Shown here: in pieces, positions 1 to 9,987 of the stretch
How positions within the stretch are numbered: the stretch's first letter is position 1
How the letters are laid out: the number at the start of each line of letters is the position of its first letter
Source of the DNA: CAYONP01 sp964405335
GTDB lineage: Bacteria; Armatimonadota; UBA10988
Direction of reading: 5' to 3'
DNA: 64,000 nt
Assembly: GCA_964405335.1 (NCBI GenBank)
Contig: CAYONP010000018.1
Coordinates: forward strand, 8,544-72,543
Made by a program: the position numbers and the translations under genes
Notes under the pieces: generated by a model
What the model saw: only the letters and a program-made list of their open reading frames with translations
The model's database searches: none
What the model was told of the DNA's origin: nothing

Positions 1-1252
1 ATCACCAAATCGACCTGGGACAACCTGGCCTGCCTCAGCCGCGCCGATGCCGATCGGCTCGGGCTCGCCGAGGGCGACGTCGTCCGCGTCGAGGCCGACG
101 GAGTGGCCATCGAGCTGCCGGTCTACCTGCTGCCCGGCCAGGCGCCCGGCGTGGTCAGCGTCGCGCTGGGCTATGGCCGGCAGGCTGGCGAGCGGTTTGC
201 CGAGCTGGGGCCCGACTGGCTCGAGGCGGGGCCGACGGTCGGGCCGAACGGCCGTGTCGGGGTCAACGCCGCGCCACTGATCACCTGGGTCGGCGATGAG
301 CGGCGGTATCTCCGCGCAGCCTCCGTCACGCCCACCGGCGCGCGTCGCGAGCTGGCGCTGACGCAGACCTACCACTCGAGCAGCGTGCCCGAGCACCTGG
401 CTCCCGAGGCCGGCGCCGAGCGGCCGGTGATCCAGCAGACCACGCTTGACGAATACCGCCGCGACCGGCAGGCCGGCGCGCCGCACGCACACGACTTCGG
501 CGACGCCGACCTGTGGCCGGCCGACCACCAGTACACCGGTCACCACTGGGCGCTGGTGGTCGACCTGAACGCCTGCACCGGCTGCGCCGCCTGCGTGCTG
601 GCCTGCAATGTCGAGAACAACGTGCCGACCGTCGGCCGCGACGAGGTGCGCCGGCGGCGCGAGCTGCACTGGCTGCGGATCGACCGCTACTTCGCCGAGC
701 ACGAGGACGGCACGGTCGACACCGCGCACCAGCCGATGCTCTGCCAGCACTGCGACAACGCGCCGTGCGAGGTGGTCTGCCCCGTGCTGGCCACCGTGCA
801 CAGCGACGAGGGGCTCAACCAGCAGGTCTACAACCGCTGTGTCGGCACGCGCTACTGCGCCAACAACTGCCCGTACAAGGTGCGCCGGTTCAACTGGTTC
901 GACTATCCGCGCGCCGAGGGGCTCGAGAACCTGGTGCTCAACCCCGAGGTGACGGTCCGCTCGCGGGGCGTGATGGAGAAGTGCAGCTTCTGCGCCCAGC
1001 GGATTGAGGCGGCGCGCATCGCCGCGCGGCGCGAGGGGCGCGAGCTGGCCGACGGCGACATCCAACCGGCCTGCCAGCAGAGCTGCCCCGCCGGGGCGAT
1101 AATCTTCGGCGACCGCAACGATCCACGCAGCGCCGTGTCGCGCGCCGTGCGCGACCCGCGCGGCTACCAGCTTCTGGTCGAGTACAACCTCAAGCCGTCG
1201 GTCGGCTACCTGCGCCTGGTGCGCAACCGGCCGGCGACAGGGGAGCGCGAGC

Positions 1253-1260
<8 letters not shown>
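1..1260 (+). CDS. actB: Alternative complex III subunit ActB, C-terminal part (5' end outside window)
   Basis: Iron-sulfur subunit of alternative complex III, the quinol:electron-acceptor oxidoreductase that replaces cytochrome bc1. The frame is open from base 1, so only the last 419 residues are seen. The first ~70 residues look like the molybdopterin-dinucleotide-binding fold that ends the MopB-like half (DNLACLSRADADRLGL). From about residue 180 come ferredoxin-type cysteine groups: CTGCAACVLAC, CQHCDNAPCEVVC, CVGTRYCANNC and CSFC...CQQSC. This is the four-cluster pattern of ActB and PsrB-like proteins. It overlaps actC by 8 nt and is followed by actD, actE and actF in canonical order, which makes the identification firm. 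ActA should lie just upstream of the window. Confidence 0.93.
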
Positions 1261-2604
<1,344 letters not shown>

Positions 2605-2608
<4 letters not shown>

Positions 2609-3123
2609 CCCACCGCGCCTGGCTGGCCGTCTTCGACAATGCCGACACGCTGGTCGCCGCCGCCCGTACCGCACGCGAGGCGGGCTGGCAGACACCCGAC
2701 GCCTACACGCCGCACGCGGTGCATGGGCTCGAGCAGGCGCTCGGCCTGCGACCCTCGCGGCTGCCCTGGGTCTGCTTCGCCGCCGGGCTCGGCGGAGCGC
2801 TGTTCATGATGTGGTTCCAGCTCTGGACCAGCGCCGTCGACTGGCGGCTCAACGTCGGTGGGCGGCCGTGGAACTCGAGCCTCTCGTTCGCCTGCGTCGC
2901 CTTCGAGGTGATGGTCCTCGCCGCCGGGCTGGGCACCGTGCTGGCCTTCCTGATTGTCAGCCGGCTGCGTCCAGGCCGGGCCGAGCCGCCCGTCGCGCCC
3001 GGCGTGACCGACGACCGCTACGCCCTGGTGCTCGCCCCGCTCGGGGCGTTGGTCGAGCCGGACGAGCTCGAGCGGCTGCTCGCGCCCTTCGCGCCGCTCA
3101 GCCTGTCGGAGATGCCGCGATGA
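2605..3123 (+). CDS. actD: Alternative complex III subunit ActD (DUF3341)
   Basis: Small membrane subunit of alternative complex III, 172 aa. The N-terminal ~50 residues are a soluble domain (AVFDNADTLVAAARTAREAG), then two hydrophobic hairpin helices around residues 51-75 and 92-115, separated by a loop with SAVDWRLNVGGRPWNS that is typical of DUF3341 proteins. It starts with ATG in an ATGA overlap with actC and its stop TGA overlaps the ATG of actE at 3120. The role in the complex is structural as far as is known. Confidence 0.92.
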
Positions 3124-3653
3124 AAGACCAGCGTGCCAACCTGATTCTACTGATCGCCCTGCTGGCCTCGATCGCCGTGCACTGGTCGCTGCGCCCGGCG
3201 GGCCGGCGGCCGGTCGGCTTCTTCCCGCTCTCGAACATGGACCGCAGCCCGGCCGCCGGCAGCTTCGAGCCGCGCGACGAGCTGCCCGGCGGACAGGTAC
3301 AGCAGCCACCGCCGGCCGGCACCGTGCCCCGCGGCTGGAGCAACGCGGCGCCGGCTATCGATGACGCGGCCCTGGCCCGCGGCGAGACCGTCTACCGCAC
3401 CTTCTGCGCCGTCTGCCACGGGCCGGCCGGCGCCGGCGACGGGCGGGTCACGCAGCGCGGTGTGCCGGCCCCACCGTCGCTGCTCGGCGACAACGCGATG
3501 ACCATGAGCGACCAGCAGATGTACGACATCCTGACCGCCGGCCAGAAGACCATGCCGGCCTATGCCGCGCAGATCGAGCCGGCCGACCGCTGGCGCGTGA
3601 TCGCCTTCGTCCGCCGGCTGCAGCAACCCGCCGCGCCCGCGAGTCAGCCATGA
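3120..3653 (+). CDS. actE: Alternative complex III subunit ActE (monohaem cytochrome c)
   Basis: Periplasmic monohaem cytochrome c of alternative complex III, 177 aa. An N-terminal hydrophobic segment (ANLILLIALLASIAV) acts as anchor or signal; there is no clear lipobox cysteine. The haem motif CAVCH lies near residue 98, and a plausible distal Met is in GQKTMPAYA about 50 residues later. The start is the ATG within the ATGA overlap at 3120; the open frame continues upstream, but that part would overlap actD in another frame. It passes electrons from the complex to a soluble carrier or directly to the terminal oxidase. Confidence 0.93.
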   Translation: MKDQRANLILLIALLASIAVHWSLRPAGRRPVGFFPLSNMDRSPAAGSFEPRDELPGGQVQQPPPAGTVPRGWSNAAPAIDDAALARGETVYRTFCAVCHGPAGAGDGRVTQRGVPAPPSLLGDNAMTMSDQQMYDILTAGQKTMPAYAAQIEPADRWRVIAFVRRLQQPAAPASQP

Positions 3654-4690
3654 AACCCGCCGCCGCCACGCTCCTGCTCGCCGCCGGGCTGATTGCCTAC
3701 GCCGTCGGCACGCTGCTCGAACCGGCCGCCGCGGCGCCGAACCTGCTGCTGGTCAGCTTCGCCCTGGTCACCTTCGGCCTGGCCGGGCTGTTCGGCCTGG
3801 CCCTGCTCTATCCCGACGCGTCGCCCGAGCGCGCCGGCTTGCGGCGCACGCTCGAGGCCCTCTGCCGGCTGCTGCCCCTCGGCGCGGCCGGGCTGGTGGT
3901 GGTGCTCCTCGCCGCGCCGTGGCTCTACCCCTGGACCGAAGAGCCGCTGCCGGCCGGGTTCAAGGCGTGGTGGCTGTCGCGCCCGTTCTTCCTCGCCCGC
4001 ACGGCGGCCTATCTCGGTCTGTGGTTGCTCTACGCCGCGCGGCTGACGCGGCTCTCGCGCCGGCGCGACACTGCCTGGAGCCCCGTGCTGCAACGGGCCT
4101 ACGTGCGCTGGGCGGTGAGCTTCTTCTACGTCCTCGGGGTCACCCTGCTGCTCGCCGGGTTCGACTGGATTATGTCGCTCGAGCCGCACTGGTACAGCAC
4201 CATCTTCGGGCTCTACCAGTTCGGCGGCCTGGCGGCCTCGGGCTGTGCCGCGACGGTGCTGCTGCTGATTGCCCGCGGCGCCGCCCGGCCGGCGCTGCTG
4301 CACGACCTGGGCCAGCTCCTGCTCGCCTTCTGCTGCGCCTGGGCCTACCTCTGGTTCAGCCAGTACCTGCTGATCTGGTATGTCAACATCCCGGAGGAGG
4401 CGGTTTACTACACCAAGCGCCTGGCCGGCGGGTGGGGGACCTTGTTCTACCTCAGCCCGGTGCTCGGCTGGCTGCTGCCGTTCCTGGTGCTCCTGCCGCG
4501 CGAGGCGAAGGAGCGGGCGGCGGTGATCGGCAAGGTCGCCGTGGTGGTGCTGGTCGCGCGCTGGCTCGATCTCTACCTGATGATCGTGCCGACGGCCGGG
4601 GCGAGCCCGGCGCCGGGCCCGGCCGAGATCGGCGCGGTGCTGGTCGCCGCCGGCCTGGCCAGCCTGGTGCTACACCGACCGGGCGATTGA
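3650..4690 (+). CDS. actF: Alternative complex III subunit ActF
   Basis: Second large membrane subunit of alternative complex III, 346 aa, with about ten hydrophobic segments. It overlaps actE by ATGA at 3650. The features FYVLGVTLLLAGFDWIMSLE and WFSQYLLIWYVNIPEE, in the middle and second half, are typical of the ActF family. It is the last act gene visible: no ActG or cytochrome oxidase gene follows, and the next gene is a regulator. This suggests that the terminal oxidase is encoded upstream or elsewhere. Confidence 0.9.
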   Translation: MKPAAATLLLAAGLIAYAVGTLLEPAAAAPNLLLVSFALVTFGLAGLFGLALLYPDASPERAGLRRTLEALCRLLPLGAAGLVVVLLAAPWLYPWTEEPLPAGFKAWWLSRPFFLARTAAYLGLWLLYAARLTRLSRRRDTAWSPVLQRAYVRWAVSFFYVLGVTLLLAGFDWIMSLEPHWYSTIFGLYQFGGLAASGCAATVLLLIARGAARPALLHDLGQLLLAFCCAWAYLWFSQYLLIWYVNIPEEAVYYTKRLAGGWGTLFYLSPVLGWLLPFLVLLPREAKERAAVIGKVAVVVLVARWLDLYLMIVPTAGASPAPGPAEIGAVLVAAGLASLVLHRPGD

Positions 4691-4713
4691 ACTTGCCCCG
4701 CCTGGTGTATCAT
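4687..4713 (+). promoter_or_regulatory. Possible promoter of the Rrf2 gene
   Basis: TTGAAC at 4687-4692 and TATCAT at 4708-4713 with a 15-nt spacer, overlapping the actF stop. The spacer is short, so this is tentative. The A/T-rich -10 stands out against very GC-rich surroundings and lies 40 nt before the preferred GTG start. Confidence 0.35.
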
Positions 4714-4754
4714 GCGGCAAGAGACCGGTGCAGGCCGGTGGTCGGAGAGCGCCG

Positions 4755-5195
4755 GTGTTCTCGCAGACGAGTGAGTATGCACTGCGGGCGATGATCTGCC
4801 TGGCCGAGAGCGATGAGCGCATGACCGGCCCGCAGATTGCCGCCCGCTCGCAGGTCCCGGCCGGCTATCTGGCCAAGATCTTGAGCGCCCTCGCGCGCGC
4901 GGGACTGGTCGACAGCCGCCGCGGCATCGGGGGTGGATTCACGCTCGCCGGCCCGCCCGAGGCGCTCTCCATCCTCGACGTGATCAACGCCGTCGACCCG
5001 ATCCGACGGATCACCGCCTGCCCGCTCAACCTGCCGGAGCACGCGACCCGGCTCTGCCCGCTGCACCGCCGGCTCGACGACGCAATGCGCCATGTCGAGG
5101 AAGCGCTTGGCGGCAGCAGCCTGGCCGACTTGCTGGCCGAAGCGGCCGACGAGCACTTCCCCGCGGCGCCGGCCACGGCCGGACCGTCGTCGTAG
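4755..5195 (+). CDS. Rrf2-family transcriptional regulator
   Basis: Winged-helix regulator of the Rrf2 family (IscR, NsrR, RirA relatives), 146 aa from GTG 4755. This start gives the family's usual beginning, FSQTSEYALRAMICLA; a GTG at 4728 would add nine atypical residues. The helix-turn-helix (TGPQIAARSQVPAGYLAKIL) and wing (RGIGGGFTLA) are clear. The cluster region has only two well-placed cysteines (ITACPLNLPEHATRLCPLH) where many Fe-S members have three, so a cluster is possible but not certain. Its position right after the act operon suggests redox, NO or oxygen-linked control of respiration. Its stop codon TAG is also the head of the first hairpin repeat. Confidence 0.9.
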   Translation: MFSQTSEYALRAMICLAESDERMTGPQIAARSQVPAGYLAKILSALARAGLVDSRRGIGGGFTLAGPPEALSILDVINAVDPIRRITACPLNLPEHATRLCPLHRRLDDAMRHVEEALGGSSLADLLAEAADEHFPAAPATAGPSS

Positions 5196-5303
5196 GGTGG
5201 GCCGTGCCCGCCGCAGTAGGGCGGGCTGTGCCCGCCGCAGTAGGGCGGGCTGTGCCCGCCACAGTAGGGCCGTGCCCGCCAAGGTAGGGCCCGTTCGCCG
5301 AAC
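5192..5303 (+). repeat. Tandem hairpin repeat array, GTAGGG head, 24-bp period
   Basis: GTAGGG occurs at 5192, 5216, 5240, 5264 and 5284. The first three intervals are 24 bp. Each head is followed by a short stem-loop: CGGGC-TGT-GCCCG in the units at 5216 and 5240, variants at 5192 and 5264, and a different palindrome (GCCCGTTCG-C-CGAACGGGC) in the last unit. The first head supplies the stop codon of the Rrf2 gene. It could end or protect the upstream transcript. Confidence 0.8.
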
Positions 5304-5380
5304 GGGCTCAGCCCGGTGCCCGTCCGGCAGGGGATCGGCCAGGCTTCGCCAATCCTCCGCCGCGCGCGACGGAGCCGGGC

Positions 5381-6478
5381 ATGGACAGCGCGAATCCTCT
5401 CCTCGGCGTGCTGCTGCACGCGATCGGCGGGCTGGCCGCGGCGAGCTTCTACATCCCCTATAAGCGGGTGCGCGGCTGGTCGTGGGAGGCCTACTGGCTG
5501 GCCGGCGGGGTGTTCAGTTGGCTCATCGCGCCACCGATCTTCGCCGCGCTGCTGGCCCCCGGGGCGCTTGGCGCGATCGCCGCGGCGCCGCGGTCGGCGG
5601 TGCTGCTGACCTACCTCTTCGGCGTGCTCTGGGGCGTCGGCGGGCTGACCTTCGGCTTGTCCATGCGCTACCTCGGTATCGCCCTCGGCTATGCCGTCGC
5701 GCTCGGTCTCTGCGCCGCTTTCGGCACGCTGGTGCCGCCGCTCTTCGCCGGCGAGCTGGGCGCCCTGAGTGCCGCGACGTCGGGGCGGGTGATCCTCCTC
5801 GGCGTGGCCGCTTGTCTGGCCGGCATCGCGCTCAGCGGCAAGGCCGGGATGAGCAAAGAGACGGAGCTCTCGGCGGCCGAGAAGCAAGCCACCGTGGCCG
5901 AGTTCGACTTCCGCAAGGGCCTGCTGGTGGCGATCTTCGCCGGCGTCATGAGCGCCTGCATGTCGTTCGCCTTCCAGGCCGGCAAGCCGATCAGCGACCG
6001 CGCCGTCGAACTCGGCGCGGCGGGCCTGTGGCAGAACCTGCCGGTGCTGATCGTCGCCTTCGCCGGCGGGCTGACCACCAACGCCGTCTGGTGTATCTAT
6101 CTCATGCGCCGCAACGGCAGCCTGGGCGACTACACGCGCCGAGAGGCCGACGGCGTGCCGATCGCCCGCGGCGCCAACCTGGCCTTCTGCGCGCTGGCCG
6201 GCGTGACCTGGTACCTGCAGTTCTTTTTCTATAGCATGGGCACCACCAAAATGGGCGACTACGACTTCGTCTCGTGGGCGCTGCACATGGCCTGCATCAT
6301 CATTTTCAGCACGCTGTGGGGCATCTGGCTGCACGAGTGGAAAGGCACCGGCCGCACCACGCGGGCCTGGATTGCCGCCGGGCTGCTGGTCCTGATCGGC
6401 TCGCTGGCGCTCAACGGGCTGGGGGCCAAGCTCCAGGTCGATGAGCAGCGCGCTTCGGCTGCCGGAGCGGCGCGATGA
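5381..6478 (+). CDS. rhaT: RhaT-like L-rhamnose/proton symporter
   Basis: Inner-membrane sugar permease of the RhaT family (drug/metabolite transporter clan), 365 aa, slightly longer than the typical ~344. About ten hydrophobic helices are visible. Typical stretches include GGLAAASFYIPYKRVRGWSWE (N-terminus), WGVGGLTFGLSMRYLGIALG and QFFFYSMGTTKMG near residues 280-292. Its stop forms an ATGA overlap with the isomerase gene, so the two are co-translated. With the GH106-like protein 3.5 kb downstream this suggests uptake of L-rhamnose or a similar deoxysugar. Substrate is inferred from family and context only. Confidence 0.88.
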   Translation: MDSANPLLGVLLHAIGGLAAASFYIPYKRVRGWSWEAYWLAGGVFSWLIAPPIFAALLAPGALGAIAAAPRSAVLLTYLFGVLWGVGGLTFGLSMRYLGIALGYAVALGLCAAFGTLVPPLFAGELGALSAATSGRVILLGVAACLAGIALSGKAGMSKETELSAAEKQATVAEFDFRKGLLVAIFAGVMSACMSFAFQAGKPISDRAVELGAAGLWQNLPVLIVAFAGGLTTNAVWCIYLMRRNGSLGDYTRREADGVPIARGANLAFCALAGVTWYLQFFFYSMGTTKMGDYDFVSWALHMACIIIFSTLWGIWLHEWKGTGRTTRAWIAAGLLVLIGSLALNGLGAKLQVDEQRASAAGAAR

Positions 6479-7896
6479 GCGACGTCCGGGTCGGGCTGTT
6501 CAGCATCGGGCTCGACACTTACTGGCCCCAGTTCGACGGGCTGCGCGACCGGCTGCTCGGTTACCACGCGCGGGTGCGCACCGGGCTCGAGGGCTTCGGC
6601 GCCGAGGTCGCCGACGTCGGCCTGGTCGACTCGCCCGAGCTGGCCCGCGCCGCGGGCGACCGGCTGCGTAGCGAGAACCTCGACCTGCTGGTGCTCTACA
6701 TCAGCACCTATGCGCTCAGCTCGACGGTGCTGCCGGTGGTCCAGCGCGCCGGTGTGCCGGTGGTGGTGCTCAACCTGCAGCCGGTGCCGCAGCTCGACTA
6801 TGCGGCGTTCAACGCGTTGGGCGACCGCGGCCGGATGACCGGCGTCTGGCTCGAGCACTGCCAGGCCTGCTGCGCGCCCGAGATTGCCAGCGTCTTCGCC
6901 CGCGCCGGGATCGACTATCACCTGGTCACCGGTTATCTGGGGCAGCCGGAGGCCTGGGCCGAGATCGGCGACTGGGTGGCCGCCGCGCGGGTCCGCCGCG
7001 TGATGCGCGACAACCGGCTCGGCGTGCTCGGTCACTACTACTGCGGCATGCTCGACGTCTACAGCGACCTGACCCAGCACGCGGCGACCTTCGGCACGCA
7101 CCTGGAACTGCTCGAGATGTGCGAGCTGCGCGCGCTGCGCGAAGCCGTTGGCCCGGCCGACGTCGAGGCCAAGCTCGAGCAGTTCCGCACCGAGTTCGAC
7201 GTCTCGCCCGACTGCTCGCCGCACGAGCTGGCCCGCGCGGCGCGGACGTCCGTGGCGCTCGACCGGCTGGTCGAGGCGCACCGCCTCGGTGCCTTGGCTT
7301 ACTACTACGAGGGCTGGCCGGGCAACGAGTACGAGGAGATCGTCACCTCGGTGATTGCCGGCAACACGCTGCTGACCGGCCACGGCGTGCCGGTGGCGGG
7401 CGAGTGCGAGGTGAAGAACGCGCAGGCGATGAAGGTCCTCGATGCCTTCGGCGTTGGCGGCTCGTTCAGCGAGTTCTACCTGGCCGACTTCATCGACGAC
7501 GTGGTCTACCTCGGCCACGACGGCCCGGCGCATTTCGCCATTGCCGAGGGCAGGGTCCGGCTGGTGCCGCTGCCGGTCTATCACGGCAAGCCGGGTCAGG
7601 GGCTGTCGATCCAGATGAGCGTGAAGCACGGACCGGTGACGCTGCTCTCGGTGGTGCAGCAGCGCGACGGCCGGCTGAGCCTGCTCTGCGCCGAGGGCGA
7701 GTCGGTGCCCGGGCCGGTGCTGCAGATTGGCAACACCAACAGCCGTTACCGTTTCAGCCTCGGCGTAACGGGCTTCATGAACGCCTGGTCGGCCGCCGGT
7801 CCGGCGCATCATTGCGCCATCGGCGTGGGTCACCTCACGGGCCGGCTGGAGAAGCTGGCGCGGTTGGTGGGGATGGGGTTTGAGCGGGTCTGCTGA
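6475..7896 (+). CDS. L-arabinose/L-fucose isomerase-family protein
   Basis: Sugar isomerase-like enzyme of the AraA/FucI superfamily, 473 aa. The N-terminal half is Rossmann-like (VRVGLFSIGLDTYWPQFDGL). The likely metal ligands of AraA-type enzymes have counterparts: a Glu in EGWPGNEYEEI, a Glu in AGECEVKNA, a His in LGHDGPAHF and His residues in GPAHHCAIGVGH near the C-terminus. Coupled to rhaT by ATGA. True L-rhamnose isomerase (RhaA) belongs to another fold family, so this may be a non-orthologous isomerase for rhamnose, or may act on arabinose or fucose. Kinase and aldolase partners are not in the window. Confidence 0.8.
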   Translation: MSDVRVGLFSIGLDTYWPQFDGLRDRLLGYHARVRTGLEGFGAEVADVGLVDSPELARAAGDRLRSENLDLLVLYISTYALSSTVLPVVQRAGVPVVVLNLQPVPQLDYAAFNALGDRGRMTGVWLEHCQACCAPEIASVFARAGIDYHLVTGYLGQPEAWAEIGDWVAAARVRRVMRDNRLGVLGHYYCGMLDVYSDLTQHAATFGTHLELLEMCELRALREAVGPADVEAKLEQFRTEFDVSPDCSPHELARAARTSVALDRLVEAHRLGALAYYYEGWPGNEYEEIVTSVIAGNTLLTGHGVPVAGECEVKNAQAMKVLDAFGVGGSFSEFYLADFIDDVVYLGHDGPAHFAIAEGRVRLVPLPVYHGKPGQGLSIQMSVKHGPVTLLSVVQQRDGRLSLLCAEGESVPGPVLQIGNTNSRYRFSLGVTGFMNAWSAAGPAHHCAIGVGHLTGRLEKLARLVGMGFERVC

Positions 7897-7938
7897 GCCC
7901 CGCTGATACGATACACTGTCGCCGAGTGGAGTTCGGGG

Positions 7939-9315
7939 ATGCTGACGCGGATCGAGATCGATGGGTTCAAGAGCTTCGAGGAGTTTGGCCTGGATCTGGG
8001 TCCGTTCACGGTTCTCATGGGTGCGAACGCGTCGGGGAAGTCCAATCTGTTCGATGCTCTGAGGTTCCTGTCGTCGACCGCGACCATGGACCTGCGCGGT
8101 GCGGCGCGCGCTGTCCGTGGTGAGGCGCTGGGCATGTTCCGGCGTGATGCGGCCGGGATCATGGCGGATAGGTTCACGATTGCGGTCGAGCTGCTCCTCC
8201 CCCGACAGGTCACCGACCCGTTCGGCCAGACCTACGCGCTGAGCCAGACCCGGATCAGGTACGAGCTGACGGTAGGCATACGCGAGGCCGAGAGTGGGCT
8301 GGCTCGGATGGTCGTGCTCAACGAACAGGCGGCGCCGATACGCAAGCGCGAGGGCGACTGGGTGCGGTCGTCCGCAGGCGGCTTGCCGCGTGAATCGCTC
8401 GCCTATGGGCGTAGTGGCTACAAGCCGTTCCTGACCACCGACCACGCGGGCGAACGCGCTCAGTTTCTGCTCCACCAGGACGGTCGTGCCGGCCGGAGCC
8501 GGCCGGCCGCCGCGGCCGAAAGCACGATCCTGCGCGAGATCACCACCGCCGAGGACTTCAGGCATCTTTTCGCGCTGCGTCTGGAACTGGCTTCGTGGCG
8601 CTTCCTGCAACTCGATCCGGCGGCGCTCCGTCTGCCGAGCAGTGATCTGGCGGCGGATGCGCTGGAACCCGACGGCGCGAACCTGGCCACCGTGCTGCAT
8701 CGGATTCGCTCGGAAAGCGCCGAGCCGGCGCATCCGCAAGGGGCACTGGCGGACATTGCCGTCGACCTGACGGCCCTGATTCCCGGCTTCGAGAGCTTCG
8801 AGGTCGAGCATGACCAGCAAGGCCGCCAGCATCGCGTGCGCATTGCCATGGACCACGAGCCCGTCTTGCCCTCGCAGGTGGCCTCGGATGGCACGCTGCG
8901 GCTACTGGCTCTACTGGCCCTGCTGCACGACCCGAGGCAGAGTGGCCTGGTCTGCTTCGAGGAGCCCGAGAACGGGCTGCACCCGAGTCGAGTGCAGAGC
9001 CTGATCGCGCGCCTCCGCGAGATGACCTCGACCGCCGACGCGGGCGAAGCATCGACAGGGCACCGGCTGCAGTTCCTGCTCAACAGCCACTCACCGGTCG
9101 TGCTGGCGGCCATCAGCCTCGATGACGGCGAGGGTGCCTTCGTCGATCCGGTCAGCATCGCTCGACCCGGCGCCGAGCAGAGCGGCCGCCGCACGCGCGT
9201 GCGGCCGATCCGCCAGTTGCTCCCGGTCGGAGGGCAGGAGTATGTCAGTCCGGTGGAGGTAGAGCGCTTTCTCAGTCACGCGCGACCGCCGAATCGGGAG
9301 GAGGCCGAGGAGTGA
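7939..9315 (+). CDS. AAA ATPase (RecF/OLD-like), putative defence ATPase
   Basis: P-loop ATPase of the SMC/RecF/OLD-like AAA_21 class, 458 aa. Walker A is GANASGKSN near residue 36, Walker B is LVCFEEPENGLHPSRV near residues 337-352, and FLLNSHSPVVL follows as the sensor region. ATG 7939 is preceded by a GGAG motif. The following gene starts with GTGA inside the stop. Such ATPases paired with a small DUF4276 protein occur in defence islands. It is set between the isomerase and the rhamnosidase of the sugar module, uses a looser codon choice than its neighbours and is probably a later insertion. No nuclease domain is seen within it. Confidence 0.85.
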   Translation: MLTRIEIDGFKSFEEFGLDLGPFTVLMGANASGKSNLFDALRFLSSTATMDLRGAARAVRGEALGMFRRDAAGIMADRFTIAVELLLPRQVTDPFGQTYALSQTRIRYELTVGIREAESGLARMVVLNEQAAPIRKREGDWVRSSAGGLPRESLAYGRSGYKPFLTTDHAGERAQFLLHQDGRAGRSRPAAAAESTILREITTAEDFRHLFALRLELASWRFLQLDPAALRLPSSDLAADALEPDGANLATVLHRIRSESAEPAHPQGALADIAVDLTALIPGFESFEVEHDQQGRQHRVRIAMDHEPVLPSQVASDGTLRLLALLALLHDPRQSGLVCFEEPENGLHPSRVQSLIARLREMTSTADAGEASTGHRLQFLLNSHSPVVLAAISLDDGEGAFVDPVSIARPGAEQSGRRTRVRPIRQLLPVGGQEYVSPVEVERFLSHARPPNREEAEE

Positions 9316-9977
9316 GGGTGCTCCACCTGGCCCTGTTCGCCGAGGGCCCGACCGATCACCGGTTCCTTGGACAGGTCCTCAGCCGGCTGGCCGACGACCT
9401 GTGCCGCGGACGCGGCATCGAGGAGATCGCCATACCACCCATGTTGGAGCTCCACACCCCGCCTCGCCTTCGCGGCCAAGCCCGAGGCGCGAGGATCCAC
9501 GCGGCCGTGGCGGAGAACTCGAGTGCCGTCGACCTGCTCTTCGTTCACGCGGACGGCAACAGCGACGCCTCACGCGCTCGTGCCGAGCGCGTTGACCCGG
9601 CTCTTGAACGAGTCACCAGCGACGACTCCGTGCCGCACATCCGCGGTGTCCCGGTCATCCCGGTGCGCGCGACGGAGGCTTGGTGCCTCGTCGACGGCGA
9701 CGCGCTGCGAGCCGTTTTCTGCACGACGCTCGACGACCGGGCCCTCGGCCTGCCTCCCACGGCGCGTGCCGCCGAGCAACGGGCCGATCCGAAGCAGGAC
9801 TGGGACGCGGTGGCAAGACGCGCCCAACGCCGCCGGTCGCGCACCCCGATTGGCGAGTACTGCGAGCCGATCGGTGCGCGAGTCCGCCTGTCCTGCCGGC
9901 GTCGCCTCGTGGCCTTCGAATCGTGTGAGAGAGACCTCGCCGTAGCGCTGCTCGACCTCGGCTTCGTCCGGACCTGA
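9312..9977 (+). CDS. DUF4276-like protein, putative Toprim-type partner of the ATPase
   Basis: 221-aa protein starting with GTG at 9312 in a GTGA overlap with the ATPase. The N-terminus (LHLALFAEGPTDHRFL) carries a conserved-looking Glu, and VDLLFVHADGNSDASRARAE carries an Asp-x-Asn/Asp group. Together these resemble the acidic metal site of Toprim-like DUF4276 proteins. An IPVRATEAWCLVD motif, typical of that family, follows. In related two-gene systems (OLD, PARIS-type) an ATPase is joined by a Toprim-like protein that acts as effector; the same role is inferred here. The protein is short and cytosolic, with no membrane segment. Confidence 0.72.
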   Translation: MRVLHLALFAEGPTDHRFLGQVLSRLADDLCRGRGIEEIAIPPMLELHTPPRLRGQARGARIHAAVAENSSAVDLLFVHADGNSDASRARAERVDPALERVTSDDSVPHIRGVPVIPVRATEAWCLVDGDALRAVFCTTLDDRALGLPPTARAAEQRADPKQDWDAVARRAQRRRSRTPIGEYCEPIGARVRLSCRRRLVAFESCERDLAVALLDLGFVRT

Positions 9978-9987
9978 GGGGAAACCC

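Noticed and set aside
5192..5303. CRISPR array
   Set aside because: Units are 24 bp with no non-repeated spacers of 30 bp or so between them, and no cas genes are near.
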